The notes beneath the pieces are model-generated. The model had not been told where the DNA came from. It saw only the letters and a program-made list of their open reading frames with translations, and ran no database searches. DNA of 56,136 nucleotides. It comes from Isoptericola halalbus (GTDB taxonomy: Bacteria > Actinomycetota > Actinomycetes > Actinomycetales > Cellulomonadaceae). The stretch spans positions 1 through 56,136 of the forward strand of contig VJZX01000016.1 in the NCBI GenBank assembly GCA_009663185.1, given 5' to 3'. This document shows, one piece after another, positions 18,487 to 27,608 of this stretch (the stretch's first letter is position 1; every line of letters starts with the position of its first letter). Position numbers and translations under genes: made by a program.

Positions 18487-19386
18487 ATGTCCCGGCGTTC
18501 CCGCTCCCGACGCGCACCAGCATCCTCCGGGGCACCGACACTCCCCTCGGAGCCGGTGCCCATCGACACGGGCACCGCGCGCATCGAGCACGACCCCGAT
18601 CACCCCGAGCGGCTGGTGCTCCACGTCAACGACGTGCCGAGCTCGGCGCTCGACCTCGCCGACCCGGGGTTCCTCGCGTTCGAGTACATGCAGGAGATGG
18701 CCGCGATCATCGAACGGCTGCCCGCGGGACCGCTGCGCGTCCTCCACCTCGGCGCGGCCGGGTGCGCGCTCGCCCGGTACGTCGAGCACGAGCGGCCCGG
18801 GTCGCGCCAGCTCGGCGTCGACATCGACGCCCGGCTGATGGAGCTCGTGCGCGAGTGGTTCGCGCTGCCGCGCTCGCCGCTCCTGCGGCTGCGGGCCGAC
18901 GACGCGGGCCGCGCCCTCGCCGCCCTCCCGCCCGCCTCGTACGACGTCGTGGTGCGCGACGTGTTCACCGACGACCGTGTCCCCGAGCACCTCGCGGGCT
19001 CCGCGTTCGCGGCCGCCGCCCACCGCGTGCTGCGCCCTGGCGGGTTGCTGCTCGCCAACTGCGCCGACCGGCCACCCCTGACGCTGGCCCGCCGGGAGGT
19101 CGCGACGCTCGCTGTCGCGTTCGGCACGGATGCGGCGGCGTCCGGCCGACTCGGCGCCGTGGCCGAGCCGGGCGTCCTCAAGGGACGCCGCTACGGCAAC
19201 GTCGTGCTCGCCGCCGTGCGCGGCGCCATCGACGACGCCGACGCTGACGCCGACGCAGCCACGACGCCGGTCGACCTGCGCGACCCGGCGCTGGGGCGAG
19301 CGCTGCGCACGCTGCCTGTGCCCGCGCACCTGCTCACCGGGGCCGAGCTCGACCGGTTCGCGGGCACCGCGGCGCCGCTGCCCTGA
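18487..19386 (+). CDS. Spermidine-synthase-fold protein (putative SAM-dependent methyltransferase)
   Basis: This 299-residue protein has the layout of spermidine-synthase-like proteins. A short beta domain (ARIEHDPDHPERLVLHVND, FEYMQEMAAII) precedes a Rossmann domain with LHLGAAGCALARYVE near residue 85 and VRVD-type acidic ends (LGVDIDARLMELVREWF, YDVVVRDVFTDD). The GGGDG nucleotide loop of true spermidine synthases is replaced by GAAGC. The catalytic-loop region also differs, so aminopropyl transfer is doubtful. A methyltransferase or inactive relative is more likely. The basic N-terminal 15 residues could bind nucleic acid. It faces away from HEPN-dinB across a shared SOS box. Confidence 0.75.
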   Translation: MSRRSRSRRAPASSGAPTLPSEPVPIDTGTARIEHDPDHPERLVLHVNDVPSSALDLADPGFLAFEYMQEMAAIIERLPAGPLRVLHLGAAGCALARYVEHERPGSRQLGVDIDARLMELVREWFALPRSPLLRLRADDAGRALAALPPASYDVVVRDVFTDDRVPEHLAGSAFAAAAHRVLRPGGLLLANCADRPPLTLARREVATLAVAFGTDAAASGRLGAVAEPGVLKGRRYGNVVLAAVRGAIDDADADADAATTPVDLRDPALGRALRTLPVPAHLLTGAELDRFAGTAAPLP

Positions 19387-19406
19387 CCGTGACGTCCCGG
19401 CATGAC

Positions 19407-19440
19407 GAAGGCCGCGCCCCCGAGGTGGGACGCGGCCTTC
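19407..19440. terminator. Bidirectional terminator hairpin
   Basis: GAAGGCCGCG (19407-19416) and CGCGGCCTTC (19431-19440) form a perfect 10-bp stem. It lies between the convergent spermidine-synthase-fold and cold-shock genes and can serve both strands. TT in the stem foot gives a weak U run. Confidence 0.75.
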
Positions 19441-19459
19441 GCGCTCGCTTCCAGGGGTG

Positions 19460-19663
19460 TCAGAGCGGGACGACCTGCTCCGCCTGCGGCCCCTTGGGAC
19501 CCTGGGTGATCTCGAACTCGACCCGCTGGGCCTCCTCGAGCGTGCGGTACCCCTGCGACTGGATCGCCGAGTAGTGCACGAAGACGTCGGCGCCGCCGCC
19601 GTCCTGAGCGATGAAGCCGTAGCCCTTCTCCGCGTTGAACCACTTCACAGAACCCTGCGCCAT
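19460..19663 (-). CDS. cspA: Cold-shock protein, CspA family
   Basis: This 67-residue single cold-shock domain binds single-stranded RNA or DNA as a chaperone. It begins [18 protein letters not shown], containing RNP1 (KGYGFI), followed by RNP2 (VFVHYS). The end is [11 protein letters not shown] chose the ATG at 19663 over an upstream in-frame ATG because AAGGAT lies just before it and it gives the normal domain start. The upstream leader of about 160 bases could be a structured 5' UTR of the kind known for csp mRNAs, but I cannot define one. Confidence 0.96.
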   Translation of the reverse strand: MAQGSVKWFNAEKGYGFIAQDGGGADVFVHYSAIQSQGYRTLEEAQRVEFEITQGPKGPQAEQVVPL

Positions 19664-19826
19664 GCTGATCCTTCGACCTTCCGTCCACCAGTCCACGGAC
19701 GGACCGGCCGGCCGCCCGTCGCTGCAAAGCCGCCCCCCGCCGGTTCCTGCGTTGGTTCGTCACTGCAACGGCGCCAGTGTGGCACGGACCACGTCGGTAT
19801 GCCACGGTTCAGGGCGTTTTGTTGGG

Positions 19827-20768
19827 TCAGTCGTCGCCGTGCTGCGCGAGGAAGCGCTCGAACTCCGCCCCGAGCTCCTCGGCCGTGGGCAGCGGCGCCT
19901 GCTCCGCGAGCAGGCTCGTGCGGCCGACCGAACGCGTGAACGCGTCGTACTGCTCCTCGAGCGCCTTGACGACCGCGGCCACCTCGGCCGACTCGCGAAC
20001 CTGGCGCTCCACCTCGATGGTCGCGTCCGCGGCGGCCGCGGCGAGAAGGCCGGTCGAGAGATCCAGCCCGGTCGCGCGCTCGACGTGCTGCAGGGCGGCG
20101 ACGGCCGCGGGCGCGTACCGTGACTGGCCCAGGTAGTGCGGCACGTGCACCGTGAAGCCCATGGCGTCGTGACCCGCCTCGCCGAGCCGGTACTCGAGGA
20201 GCGAGGCCATCGAGCCCGGCACCTGCACGCGCCCGAAGAACGACGTGTAGTCCTCGACGAGCCCCGGCCGGGTCGCGTGAGCGGTGAGCGACAGCGGCCG
20301 CGTGTGCGGCACGCCCATCGGGATGCCGTGGAAGCCGACGGTCAGCGAGACGCCCAGGCGGTCGACGAGCCCGCGCACAGCCGCGATCACGCGCTCCCAC
20401 TGCAGGTCGGGCTCGACCCCGTGCAGCAGCAGGAAGCCCGAGCCCTCGGCGTCCCGCAGGTGGTCGATCACGAGGAAGGGCTCGTCGTAGTCGGCCCACC
20501 GGTCCGCGTCGAACGTCATGGCCGCGCGCTTGGAACGGTAGTCGAGCAGCTGGTCGACGTCGAAGGTGACCAGGCGCGTCCGTTCGAGGTGCTCGACGAG
20601 GTGACCTTCGGCGATCTCGCCCGTGGCCCCAGCGTCGATGAACCCGCGCAGCGAGTGCAGCATGACAGGTCCTGCGCGCCCGGCGTCGGGCGTCGGCAGC
20701 GCCTGCTCCGCGAGCGTGCGCGCCACCGCGTCCTCGTCGACCTCGTAGATTCCCTGCGGGTCCAGCAA
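19827..20768 (-). CDS. PAC2 family protein
   Basis: This 313-residue protein of the PAC2 (proteasome assembly chaperone 2-like) family is common in actinobacteria. Characteristic stretches are GFIDAGATGEIAEGHLVEHL, FDVDQLLDYR (after the initial beta strand), LLHGVEPDLQWERVI, and HGIPMGVPHTRP before VHVPHYLGQS. In eukaryotes PAC2 helps 20S proteasome assembly; the bacterial role is unknown. The start is a TTG with GGAGGAG six bases before it; no in-frame ATG or GTG fits the family start. The helical C-terminal tail (about residues 255-313) is charged. No proteasome genes are in the window. Confidence 0.85.
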   Translation of the reverse strand: MLDPQGIYEVDEDAVARTLAEQALPTPDAGRAGPVMLHSLRGFIDAGATGEIAEGHLVEHLERTRLVTFDVDQLLDYRSKRAAMTFDADRWADYDEPFLVIDHLRDAEGSGFLLLHGVEPDLQWERVIAAVRGLVDRLGVSLTVGFHGIPMGVPHTRPLSLTAHATRPGLVEDYTSFFGRVQVPGSMASLLEYRLGEAGHDAMGFTVHVPHYLGQSRYAPAAVAALQHVERATGLDLSTGLLAAAAADATIEVERQVRESAEVAAVVKALEEQYDAFTRSVGRTSLLAEQAPLPTAEELGAEFERFLAQHGDD

Positions 20769-20849
20769 CGCGACTCCTCCTCGTCCGACGGCGGGCGGTT
20801 TGCCCGTCTGGTGAAGTCAACCCGCGGCCGGCGCAGATCCTTCCCGGCG

Positions 20850-21287
20850 TCAACGACCCGGCAGGCGCACGACCGTGACGAAGAAGTCGTCGATCTTGCG
20901 CACGACGTCGATGAACCGGTCGAAGTCCACGGGCTTGGTCACGTACGCGTTGGCGTGCAGGGCGTAGGTGCGAAGCACGTCTTCCTCGGCCTCCGACGTC
21001 GTGAGCACGACGACGGGGATCTGCTTGAGCTCGGGGTCCTCCTTGACGGCGGCGAGCACCTCGCGGCCGTCCATGCGTGGAAGGTTGAGGTCGAGCAGGA
21101 TCAGGTCCGGCGTCGGGGCGTCGGCGTGCTCGCCCTCCTTGCGGAGGAACTGCATGGCGGTGACGCCGTCGGAGACCACCGACAGGCGGTTGGCGACCTT
21201 GTGCTCGGCGAAGGCCTCCCTCGTCATGAGGACGTCGCCCGGGTCGTCCTCGACGAGAAGCACCTCGATGCCTGCCTGCTGGGTCAT
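20850..21287 (-). CDS. Single-domain response regulator (Rcp1-like receiver)
   Basis: This 145-residue stand-alone receiver has the acidic pair in [17 protein letters not shown] and the phosphoacceptor Asp in [13 protein letters not shown]. The Thr switch is in [11 protein letters not shown] and the conserved Lys in [21 protein letters not shown]-type openings are typical of the Rcp1/phytochrome-associated receivers that hand phosphate on rather than bind DNA. It is the third gene after the receiver-PP2C phosphatase and the histidine kinase. The ATG is preceded by CAGGAGT. It probably works with the adjacent kinase. Confidence 0.88.
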   Translation of the reverse strand: MTQQAGIEVLLVEDDPGDVLMTREAFAEHKVANRLSVVSDGVTAMQFLRKEGEHADAPTPDLILLDLNLPRMDGREVLAAVKEDPELKQIPVVVLTTSEAEEDVLRTYALHANAYVTKPVDFDRFIDVVRKIDDFFVTVVRLPGR

Positions 21288-21370
21288 GCGTACTCCTGCT
21301 CGTCGTCCTGCGGGGGACCGCCCGGGGCCCCGTGCACGACGTCGCCCCAGGTCAGCGAGGAGCTTCGAGC

Positions 21371-22546
21371 CTATCCGACGTCCGAGGCGACCGCCCCGCG
21401 CAGGGTCCAGCGCACGGTCGTGCCGCCCTCCTCGGCGGGTTCGACCCACACCCGCCCGCCGTGGTGCTCGACGACGCGCTTGACGAGCGCCAGCCCGATG
21501 CCGGTGCCGGAGTACACCTCCTTGGCGTGCAGCCGTTGGAAGATCACGAAGACGCGCTCGGCGTACTGGGGGTCGATGCCGATCCCGTTGTCGGTGCACG
21601 CGAGCTCCCACGAGCTCTCGCCGCGCCGCGCCGTCAGGTGCACGCGGGGCTGCCGGTCGGGGTGGCGGAACTTGATCGCGTTGCTGACGACGTTCATGAG
21701 CAGCGTCGTCAGCAGCGCCCGCTCCCCGCGCACGACGGGCAGCGCGTCATGCGTGACCTGCGCACCCGACTCGGCGATGCGCTCGCCCAGGTCCTGCAGC
21801 ACCTGCTCCAGCACGGCCTCCAGTTCGACGTCCTCGGGCGGAGCACCCGAGCGCCCGACGCGCGAGAACGCCAGCAGGTCCTGGATGAGCCGCTGCATCC
21901 GGCGTGCCCCGTCGACCGCGAACTCGATGTACTGGTCGGCGCGTTCGTCGAGCTGGTCCCCGTACCGCTTCTGCAGCAGCTGCGTGAAGCTCGCGACCTT
22001 GCGCAGCGGCTCCTGCAGGTCGTGGGACGCCACGTAGGCGAACTGCTCGAGGTCGCGGTTCGAGCGCTCGAGCTCGCTGGCCTGCTCACGCAGCAGCTCG
22101 TGCGCCCGCTCGGTCTCGGCGTGCGACTCGCGCAGCTCGGCGACCTGCTCCACCAGCTCGCGCCGCATGTGCTCGACGTCGCGTGCGAGGGCCGCGATCT
22201 CGCCCGAGCCCTCGGGGCGGATCTCGGGCTCGTGCGCGCCCGTGCTCGCCGCGCGCACCGCGGTGGCGAGCTCTCCCAGCGGCCGGGTGACGCTGCGCTC
22301 GAGAGCCACCCAGACGAAGACGCACATGAGCACGACGAGCAGCGCCAGCACGCCCACGACGAAGAGCAGCACCTCGCCCCAGAGCAGGGCCGCGTCGCGG
22401 TCGGCCTCCTCGTCGTTCTCGACCGCGAGCAGCGTGAGGGTGCGCCACGCCGCGACGAGCGCGACGCCGATGGTCAGGAGCAGCACCGCGCCGACCGCCA
22501 CGAGCGGACGGCGGACACGGTCGCGCAGCGTCGGCTCGCGTCTCAC
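21371..22546 (-). CDS. Sensor histidine kinase without a recognisable input domain
   Basis: This 391-residue membrane kinase has two N-terminal helices (about residues 11-32 and 48-72) joined by only a short charged loop, so there is no extracellular sensor. A HAMP-like segment ([13 protein letters not shown]) and a coiled coil follow. The phosphoacceptor helix is [18 protein letters not shown] (His in SHD), and the HATPase motifs are [18 protein letters not shown] and [14 protein letters not shown]. The SHDLQEPLR pattern is typical of bacteriophytochrome-like kinases. I chose the GTG at 22546 because it overlaps the upstream stop as GTGA; another GTG at 22558 is possible. It is the middle gene of the signalling cassette. 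Confidence 0.87.
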   Translation of the reverse strand: MRREPTLRDRVRRPLVAVGAVLLLTIGVALVAAWRTLTLLAVENDEEADRDAALLWGEVLLFVVGVLALLVVLMCVFVWVALERSVTRPLGELATAVRAASTGAHEPEIRPEGSGEIAALARDVEHMRRELVEQVAELRESHAETERAHELLREQASELERSNRDLEQFAYVASHDLQEPLRKVASFTQLLQKRYGDQLDERADQYIEFAVDGARRMQRLIQDLLAFSRVGRSGAPPEDVELEAVLEQVLQDLGERIAESGAQVTHDALPVVRGERALLTTLLMNVVSNAIKFRHPDRQPRVHLTARRGESSWELACTDNGIGIDPQYAERVFVIFQRLHAKEVYSGTGIGLALVKRVVEHHGGRVWVEPAEEGGTTVRWTLRGAVASDVG

Positions 22547-23892
22547 GTGCGCGACCACCCCGCAGAGTCGGCAAGGGTGGAGGACCGCATGCCCCGGATC
22601 GGGTTGTCCCGTCCCGTCCACCCGACGACGAGGAGCGCGGCGTCGTCGGTCAGCGGGCCGCCGTGCAGGTGGTGCACGCGGCGCAGCACGCGCTCGACCA
22701 CGCCCTCGATGCCCTCGTGCTCGAGCTCTTCGGTCACGAGGGCGTGCAGCCCTGTGACCCCGAGCCGCGGGACGCCGCGACGCGCCGGCAGCTCGATGTC
22801 GAGGCCCTCGGCGTCGACCTCGGCCTCGACCAGGCCGTCGGTGTAGAGCATGAGGGCGAACGGGCCCTCCAGGTCGACGCGGTGCGGCGCCCAGCCGCCC
22901 GGCACCGGGATGCCCAGCGCGCGGCCGCGCTCGTCGCTCGGCAGCACGTCGCAGCGGACGTCGCCCACCGGCCCCGTGAAGAGCATCGGGGACAGGTGAC
23001 CGGCCAGGGCCACCTCCGCGTGGTCGCGCCCGGGGGCGATGGCCACCTGGCAGAGCGTCACGAAGATCTCGGGCCGGGACCGCTCGGTGACCAGCACGCG
23101 CTCGAGCAGCGGAAGCACCCGCTCGGACGGGGTGTCCGTCAGGACGAGCGTGCGCCACGCGGTGCGCAGCGTCGCCCCCAGGGCTGCCTCGTCGGGACCG
23201 TGGCCGGCAACGTCCCCGATGACCGAGAGCACCGTGCCGTCCGGACGCTCGACCGTGTCGAAGAAGTCGCCCCCCAGCAGGCCCGTGCCGCCCGGCAGGT
23301 ACCCGACCATGACCGAGACCTTCTCGTCCTGGACGAGGGGGTTGGGCAACAGCGCGCGCTCGAGCCGCGTCGTCTCGGCCGCACGTACCTCGCTGCGGTA
23401 GAGCGCACGCTGCTGGGCGACCGACCGGCGGCGCTGGAGCGCGTAGCGCAGGGAGCGTCCCAGGAGGTCGCTCTCGGTCTCGCCCTTGACGAGGTAGTCG
23501 TCGGCGCCGGCCGCGACGGCCTGGACGCCCTGATCGACGCCGGTGTGGCCGGTGAGCACCACGAGCGCGGGCGGCAGCGGCGCGCGCTCGGCGACCCGCC
23601 GCAGCTGCTCGACGGCGGCCAGCCCGATGGAGTCCGGCAGGCCGAGGTCCAGCAGCACGCAGTCCGCCGCCGACCGCCGGAGCGTCGCGAGCGCGTCGGC
23701 GAGCGTGCGCGCCCGTCGCAGCGCGACCGTCACGCCCGCGTCGCGGAGCAGCTCGTCGACCAGCAGCGCGTCGGCGTCGTCGTCCTCGACGAGGAGGACC
23801 CGGATCGGCCCGGCCGCGGAGCCCGCGTCCGAGGCCCCAGCGGTCCCCTGGCCCGGCCCACCTGCGGTCGGGGGCACGTCGCCGCTGCTCAT
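22543..23892 (-). CDS. Response regulator with SpoIIE/RsbU-type PP2C phosphatase output
   Basis: This 449-residue protein fuses a receiver domain to a PP2C-like (SpoIIE) Ser/Thr phosphatase. The receiver spans about residues 30-150 (LLVEDDDADALLVDELL, phosphoacceptor in DCVLLDLGLPDS, VLTGHTGVDQG, DDYLVKGE). A linker helix separates it from the phosphatase at about 195-420 (GGDFFDTVERPDG, GDVAGHGPDEAAL, MLYTDGLVEAEVD, LTDDAALLVV with the metal-binding Asps). Such proteins usually dephosphorylate anti-sigma-factor antagonists. No anti-sigma or antagonist gene lies in the window, so its target is elsewhere. The first 25 residues are Gly/Ala-rich. It heads the three-gene cassette. Confidence 0.87.
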   Translation of the reverse strand: MSSGDVPPTAGGPGQGTAGASDAGSAAGPIRVLLVEDDDADALLVDELLRDAGVTVALRRARTLADALATLRRSAADCVLLDLGLPDSIGLAAVEQLRRVAERAPLPPALVVLTGHTGVDQGVQAVAAGADDYLVKGETESDLLGRSLRYALQRRRSVAQQRALYRSEVRAAETTRLERALLPNPLVQDEKVSVMVGYLPGGTGLLGGDFFDTVERPDGTVLSVIGDVAGHGPDEAALGATLRTAWRTLVLTDTPSERVLPLLERVLVTERSRPEIFVTLCQVAIAPGRDHAEVALAGHLSPMLFTGPVGDVRCDVLPSDERGRALGIPVPGGWAPHRVDLEGPFALMLYTDGLVEAEVDAEGLDIELPARRGVPRLGVTGLHALVTEELEHEGIEGVVERVLRRVHHLHGGPLTDDAALLVVGWTGRDNPIRGMRSSTLADSAGWSRT

Positions 23893-23990
23893 GGTGCAGA
23901 TCCTAGTCGGAGCACTCTGCGACGGGTCGAGGCAACCCGGCGCGTCTGCAATGATGGTCGGCCGCACGGTCACGGACGCAGGGAGGACGC

Positions 23991-26279
23991 GTGGCGGGCA
24001 GGCAGGACGAGTTGGCACGAGAGCAGGCGGTCGTGGACCGCCTCTACGGGCGTCTGGACGAGCTGCGCAGCACGACGCGCGGCAGGCTCGCGGAGGTGCG
24101 TCGATCGGGCCCCTCCGGCTCGCCGCAGAACCGCAGCGAGCGCGACGCCTTCGCGACGCTCTACGAGGACCGGGCCGCACAGCTCGACGCCGTGGAGGAC
24201 CGGCTCGCCTTCGGCCGCCTCGACCTCGACGACGGCGCCGTGCGGTACGTCGGACGCATCGGTCTGAACGACGAGACGCACAGGTCGCTCCTGACCGACT
24301 GGCGCGCCCCGGCGGCGCAGGCGTTCTACCGCGCCACCGCGCTGCACCCGGCGGGCGTCGTGCGCCGTCGGCACCTGGTGACCTCGGGCCGCACCGTGAC
24401 CGGGCTCGAGGACGAGGTCCTCGACCTCGACGCGATCGACGGCGACGCCGCGACGCACCTGTCGGGCGAGGGAGCGCTGCTCGCCTCGCTCGCGACGCGC
24501 CGCACGGGCCGCATGACCGACATCGTGGCCACGATCCAGGCCGAGCAGGACCGCATCATCCGATCCGAGCTCGGCGGCGCGCTGGTGGTCCAGGGCGGGC
24601 CGGGCACGGGCAAGACGGCTGTCGCACTGCATCGCGCCGCCTACCTGCTGTACGCGCACCGCAAGCTGCTCGAGCGCTCGGGCGTCCTGCTCGTGGGCCC
24701 GAGCCGGTCCTTCCTGCGCTACATCGACCAGGTGCTGCCCTCGCTCGGCGAGACGGGCGTCGTCTCGACGACGATCGCCGAGCTGCTGCCCGGCGTGGTG
24801 GCCACGGGAGTCGACACCGGAGAGGTCGCCGAGATCAAGGGGCGGCTCGTGTGGCGCTCGATCGTGCGCCGGGCGGTGCGTGCGCGCGAGCGGATACCCG
24901 CGCAGGACGTGCGCGTGCGGGTCGACGGGCACGACCTGGTGATCCGGCGTCGCGACGTCCGGGAGGCGATCGGCCGGGCGCGGCGCACGCACAAGCCGCA
25001 CAACGAGGCGCGCGCGACGTTCGTGCGGGACATGCTCGCGCGGCTCGTCGACCAGTACTCCGAGCAGCTTGGCGGCGCGTCGATGGCGCCCGAGGACGTC
25101 GCGATGGTGACCGAGGACCTGCGCTCGGACCGCGCCGTGCGCGTGGCGCTCAACCTCGCGTGGTTCCCGATCACCCCCGAGAAGCTGGTCGCCGACCTCT
25201 ACGCCAAGCCGCATCGCCTCGCCGAGGCCGCGCCCGAGCTGACCGCGGCGGAGCGGCGCCTGCTGCGCCGCGACCCGGACGCCGCGTGGACCGAGTCCGA
25301 CGTGCCGATCCTCGACGAGGCCGCCGAGCTCCTTGGCGAGGACGACTCGCTGGCGCGGGTCGAGGCTCGCGCCCGCGCGGCCGAGCGGGCCGCGGAGCTC
25401 GAGTTCGCGCGCTCGGTGCTCGAGTCCACGGGGGCCGGCGGCGGTCTCGTCGACGCCGAGACGCTCGCGTCGCGGTTCGAGTCGACCGGCCCGCGCCTGA
25501 CGACGGCCGAGCGCGCGGCCGGGGATCGCGCCTGGACGTACGGGCACGTGGTCGTCGACGAGGCGCAGGAGCTCTCGCCCATGGCGTGGCGCTCGCTCGT
25601 GCGCCGGGTCCCGACGCGCTCGCTCACGATCGTGGGCGACGTCGCGCAGACGTCGTCGGCCGCGGGCGCACGTTCGTGGGCCGCCGCGCTCGACCCCGTC
25701 CTGCGAGACGGCTGGCGTCTCGAGGAGCTCACCGTCAGCTATCGCACGCCCGCGGCCGTGGCCGACGCCGCGCAGCGCGTCGCGACCGCCGCCGGCCTGC
25801 CGGTCTCGCCGCTCACCGCGGCGCGGCACGTGGAGGACTCGCTCGAGCTCGTGCGTGCCACGCCGTCCGGGCCCGCGCGGCCCGTGCTCGAGCAGGAGGT
25901 TCTCGACCAGGTCGTCGCGCTCGCCCAGGAGTTCGTGGGACGCGACGGCGCGGGCCGCGTCGCGGTCGTCGCGCCGGCGGAGCGCGTCGACGCGCTGCGC
26001 CAGGCCGTCGAGTCGGTGCTGCCTGAGGAGCTGGGTCCAGCCGAAGGCGCCCGGCTGCTAGCGCAGCGGCCGGAGGACGCCCAGGTCGGCGTGCTGTCGC
26101 CGCGCGAGACGAAGGGCCTCGAGTTCGACGCGGTCGTGCTCGTCGAGCCCGCGGCAGTGGCCGAGGGGCCTGGCGGCTTCTCCGACCTCTACGTCTCGAT
26201 GACCCGCCCGACGCAGCGACTCGTCGTCGTGCACGAGCGCGCGCTGCCCGAGGACTTCGCCGAGCGGGCGGCCGCCTGA
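23991..26279 (+). CDS. HelD/HelR-family RNA polymerase-recycling ATPase
   Basis: This 762-residue UvrD/PcrA-like superfamily 1 ATPase has the HelD layout. The N-terminal helical coiled coil (ELAREQAVVDRLYGRLDELR) is the part that enters the RNA polymerase channels in known HelD structures. NDETHRSLLTDWRAPAAQAFY follows. Walker A (GGPGTGKTAVALHR) lies near residue 203, a large insert precedes the second half, Walker B is VVVDEAQELSP near residue 520, and late motifs include TVSYRTP and DLYVSMTRPTQRL. HelD removes stalled polymerase from DNA. The HelR subtype of some actinobacteria also gives rifamycin tolerance; I cannot separate the subtypes by eye. GTG start with GGGAGG upstream. Confidence 0.83.
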   Translation: MAGRQDELAREQAVVDRLYGRLDELRSTTRGRLAEVRRSGPSGSPQNRSERDAFATLYEDRAAQLDAVEDRLAFGRLDLDDGAVRYVGRIGLNDETHRSLLTDWRAPAAQAFYRATALHPAGVVRRRHLVTSGRTVTGLEDEVLDLDAIDGDAATHLSGEGALLASLATRRTGRMTDIVATIQAEQDRIIRSELGGALVVQGGPGTGKTAVALHRAAYLLYAHRKLLERSGVLLVGPSRSFLRYIDQVLPSLGETGVVSTTIAELLPGVVATGVDTGEVAEIKGRLVWRSIVRRAVRARERIPAQDVRVRVDGHDLVIRRRDVREAIGRARRTHKPHNEARATFVRDMLARLVDQYSEQLGGASMAPEDVAMVTEDLRSDRAVRVALNLAWFPITPEKLVADLYAKPHRLAEAAPELTAAERRLLRRDPDAAWTESDVPILDEAAELLGEDDSLARVEARARAAERAAELEFARSVLESTGAGGGLVDAETLASRFESTGPRLTTAERAAGDRAWTYGHVVVDEAQELSPMAWRSLVRRVPTRSLTIVGDVAQTSSAAGARSWAAALDPVLRDGWRLEELTVSYRTPAAVADAAQRVATAAGLPVSPLTAARHVEDSLELVRATPSGPARPVLEQEVLDQVVALAQEFVGRDGAGRVAVVAPAERVDALRQAVESVLPEELGPAEGARLLAQRPEDAQVGVLSPRETKGLEFDAVVLVEPAAVAEGPGGFSDLYVSMTRPTQRLVVVHERALPEDFAERAAA

Positions 26280-26315
26280 CGAGGCGACCAGCCGGCACCC
26301 GCCGGTGAGACGAGT

Positions 26316-26345
26316 TTGTCCCGGGGCCACTCGGCGGCGCACCAT
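26316..26345 (+). promoter_or_regulatory. Probable leaderless serA promoter
   Basis: TTGTCC (26316-26321) and CACCAT (26340-26345) are 18 bases apart. The -10 ends six bases before the proposed serA GTG at 26352. No ribosome-binding site is present. Confidence 0.45.
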
Positions 26346-26351
26346 GGGTGC

Positions 26352-27590
26352 GTGCTGCGCGCCCTTCTGCTGGAGAACGTCCACCCTGTCGCCACCCAGA
26401 CCCTCCGCGACGCGGGGATCGAGGTCGTCACGCGCTCCGGCGCGCTCGACGAGGCCGAGCTGATCGAGGCCCTCGAGGGCTTCCAGATCCTGGGCATCCG
26501 GTCCAAGACGACGGTCACGTCCAAGGTCTTCGAGTCTGTCCCCGGCCTGCTCGCGGTCGGCACGTTCAGCATCGGCACGAACCAGATCGACCTCGCCGCA
26601 GCGGCGTCGTACGGCGTCGCGGTGTTCAACGCCCCGTACTCGAACACGCGCTCGGTCGTCGAGCTTGCCCTCGCCGAGATCATCGCCCTGACCCGGCGGC
26701 TCACGGTGCGCGACAAGGCGCTCCACGCCGGCGTCTGGGACAAGACGGCGGAGGGCTCGCACGAGATACGCGGCCGCACGCTCGGCATCATCGGGTACGG
26801 CAACATCGGCTCGCAGCTGTCCGTGCTCGCCGAGAACCTGGGCATGCGCGTCGTCTTCTACGACTCCGCCGAGAAGCTCGCGCTCGGCAACGCGCGTCGC
26901 GTCGAGAGCGTCGACGAGCTCCTGGAGGTCGCCGACGCCGTGACGATCCACGTCGACGGGCGCAGGGGCAACGCCGGCCTGTTCGGCGCCGACCTGTTCG
27001 CCCGCATGAAGCCCGGCGCGATCTTCCTCAACCTGTCCCGCGGGTTCGTCGTCGACGTCGAGGCCCTGCGCGAGAACATCCTGTCCGGCCACCTGGCGGG
27101 CGCCGCGGTGGACGTCTTCCCGACGGAACCCAAGAAGCGCGGGGACCACTTCGAGTCGGCGCTGCGCGGCCTGGACAACGTGATCCTCACGCCGCACGTC
27201 GGAGGGTCGACCGAGGAGGCGCAGGAGGCCATCGGCGACTTCGTGGCGAAGAAGCTGCGTGACTACCTCGCCACCGGCTCGACGACCCTGTCGGTCAACC
27301 TGCCTAACCTCCAGCTCGAACACACGGGCGTCGGGCGCATCATGCTCCTCCACCGCAACGTGCCCGGCGTCCTCGCGGCGGTCAACCAGGTGTTCGCCGA
27401 CCACGGCGCCAACATCGAGGCCCAGATGCTCGCCACGCGCGGGGAGATCGGCTACGTGGTGACCGACATCTCCGACGTCACCCAGCGCGGCGCGTCGGCC
27501 AAGCTGCAGGCGATGGACACGACGATCCGGCTGCGCATCCGCGACGCGTTCGTCCGGCCCGAGTTCCCGCCCGGCCCCGCGGCCGGCTGA
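26352..27590 (+). CDS. serA: D-3-phosphoglycerate dehydrogenase with ACT domain
   Basis: SerA oxidises 3-phosphoglycerate to 3-phosphohydroxypyruvate, the first step of serine synthesis. The 412-residue product has the length and layout of the E. coli type. A substrate-binding half (LGIRSKTTVTSKVFE) is followed by an NAD-binding Rossmann core (GYGNIGSQLSVLAENLGMRV), catalytic residues in LNLSRGFVVD and LTPHVGGSTEEAQE, and a single C-terminal ACT domain (MLLHRNVPGVLAAVNQVF). The ACT domain normally mediates feedback inhibition by serine. The start is uncertain: the GTG at 26352 fits the family N terminus (LRALLLENVHP) and a leaderless promoter. A TTG at 26316 would add twelve residues unlike the family. 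Confidence 0.93.
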   Translation: MLRALLLENVHPVATQTLRDAGIEVVTRSGALDEAELIEALEGFQILGIRSKTTVTSKVFESVPGLLAVGTFSIGTNQIDLAAAASYGVAVFNAPYSNTRSVVELALAEIIALTRRLTVRDKALHAGVWDKTAEGSHEIRGRTLGIIGYGNIGSQLSVLAENLGMRVVFYDSAEKLALGNARRVESVDELLEVADAVTIHVDGRRGNAGLFGADLFARMKPGAIFLNLSRGFVVDVEALRENILSGHLAGAAVDVFPTEPKKRGDHFESALRGLDNVILTPHVGGSTEEAQEAIGDFVAKKLRDYLATGSTTLSVNLPNLQLEHTGVGRIMLLHRNVPGVLAAVNQVFADHGANIEAQMLATRGEIGYVVTDISDVTQRGASAKLQAMDTTIRLRIRDAFVRPEFPPGPAAG

Positions 27591-27608
27591 CGCACGACGG
27601 GCGGCCCC

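Noticed and set aside
19664-19826. Csp-type thermosensing 5' UTR
   Set aside because: The leader length is suggestive, but I could not define a cold-box or a convincing alternative structure.
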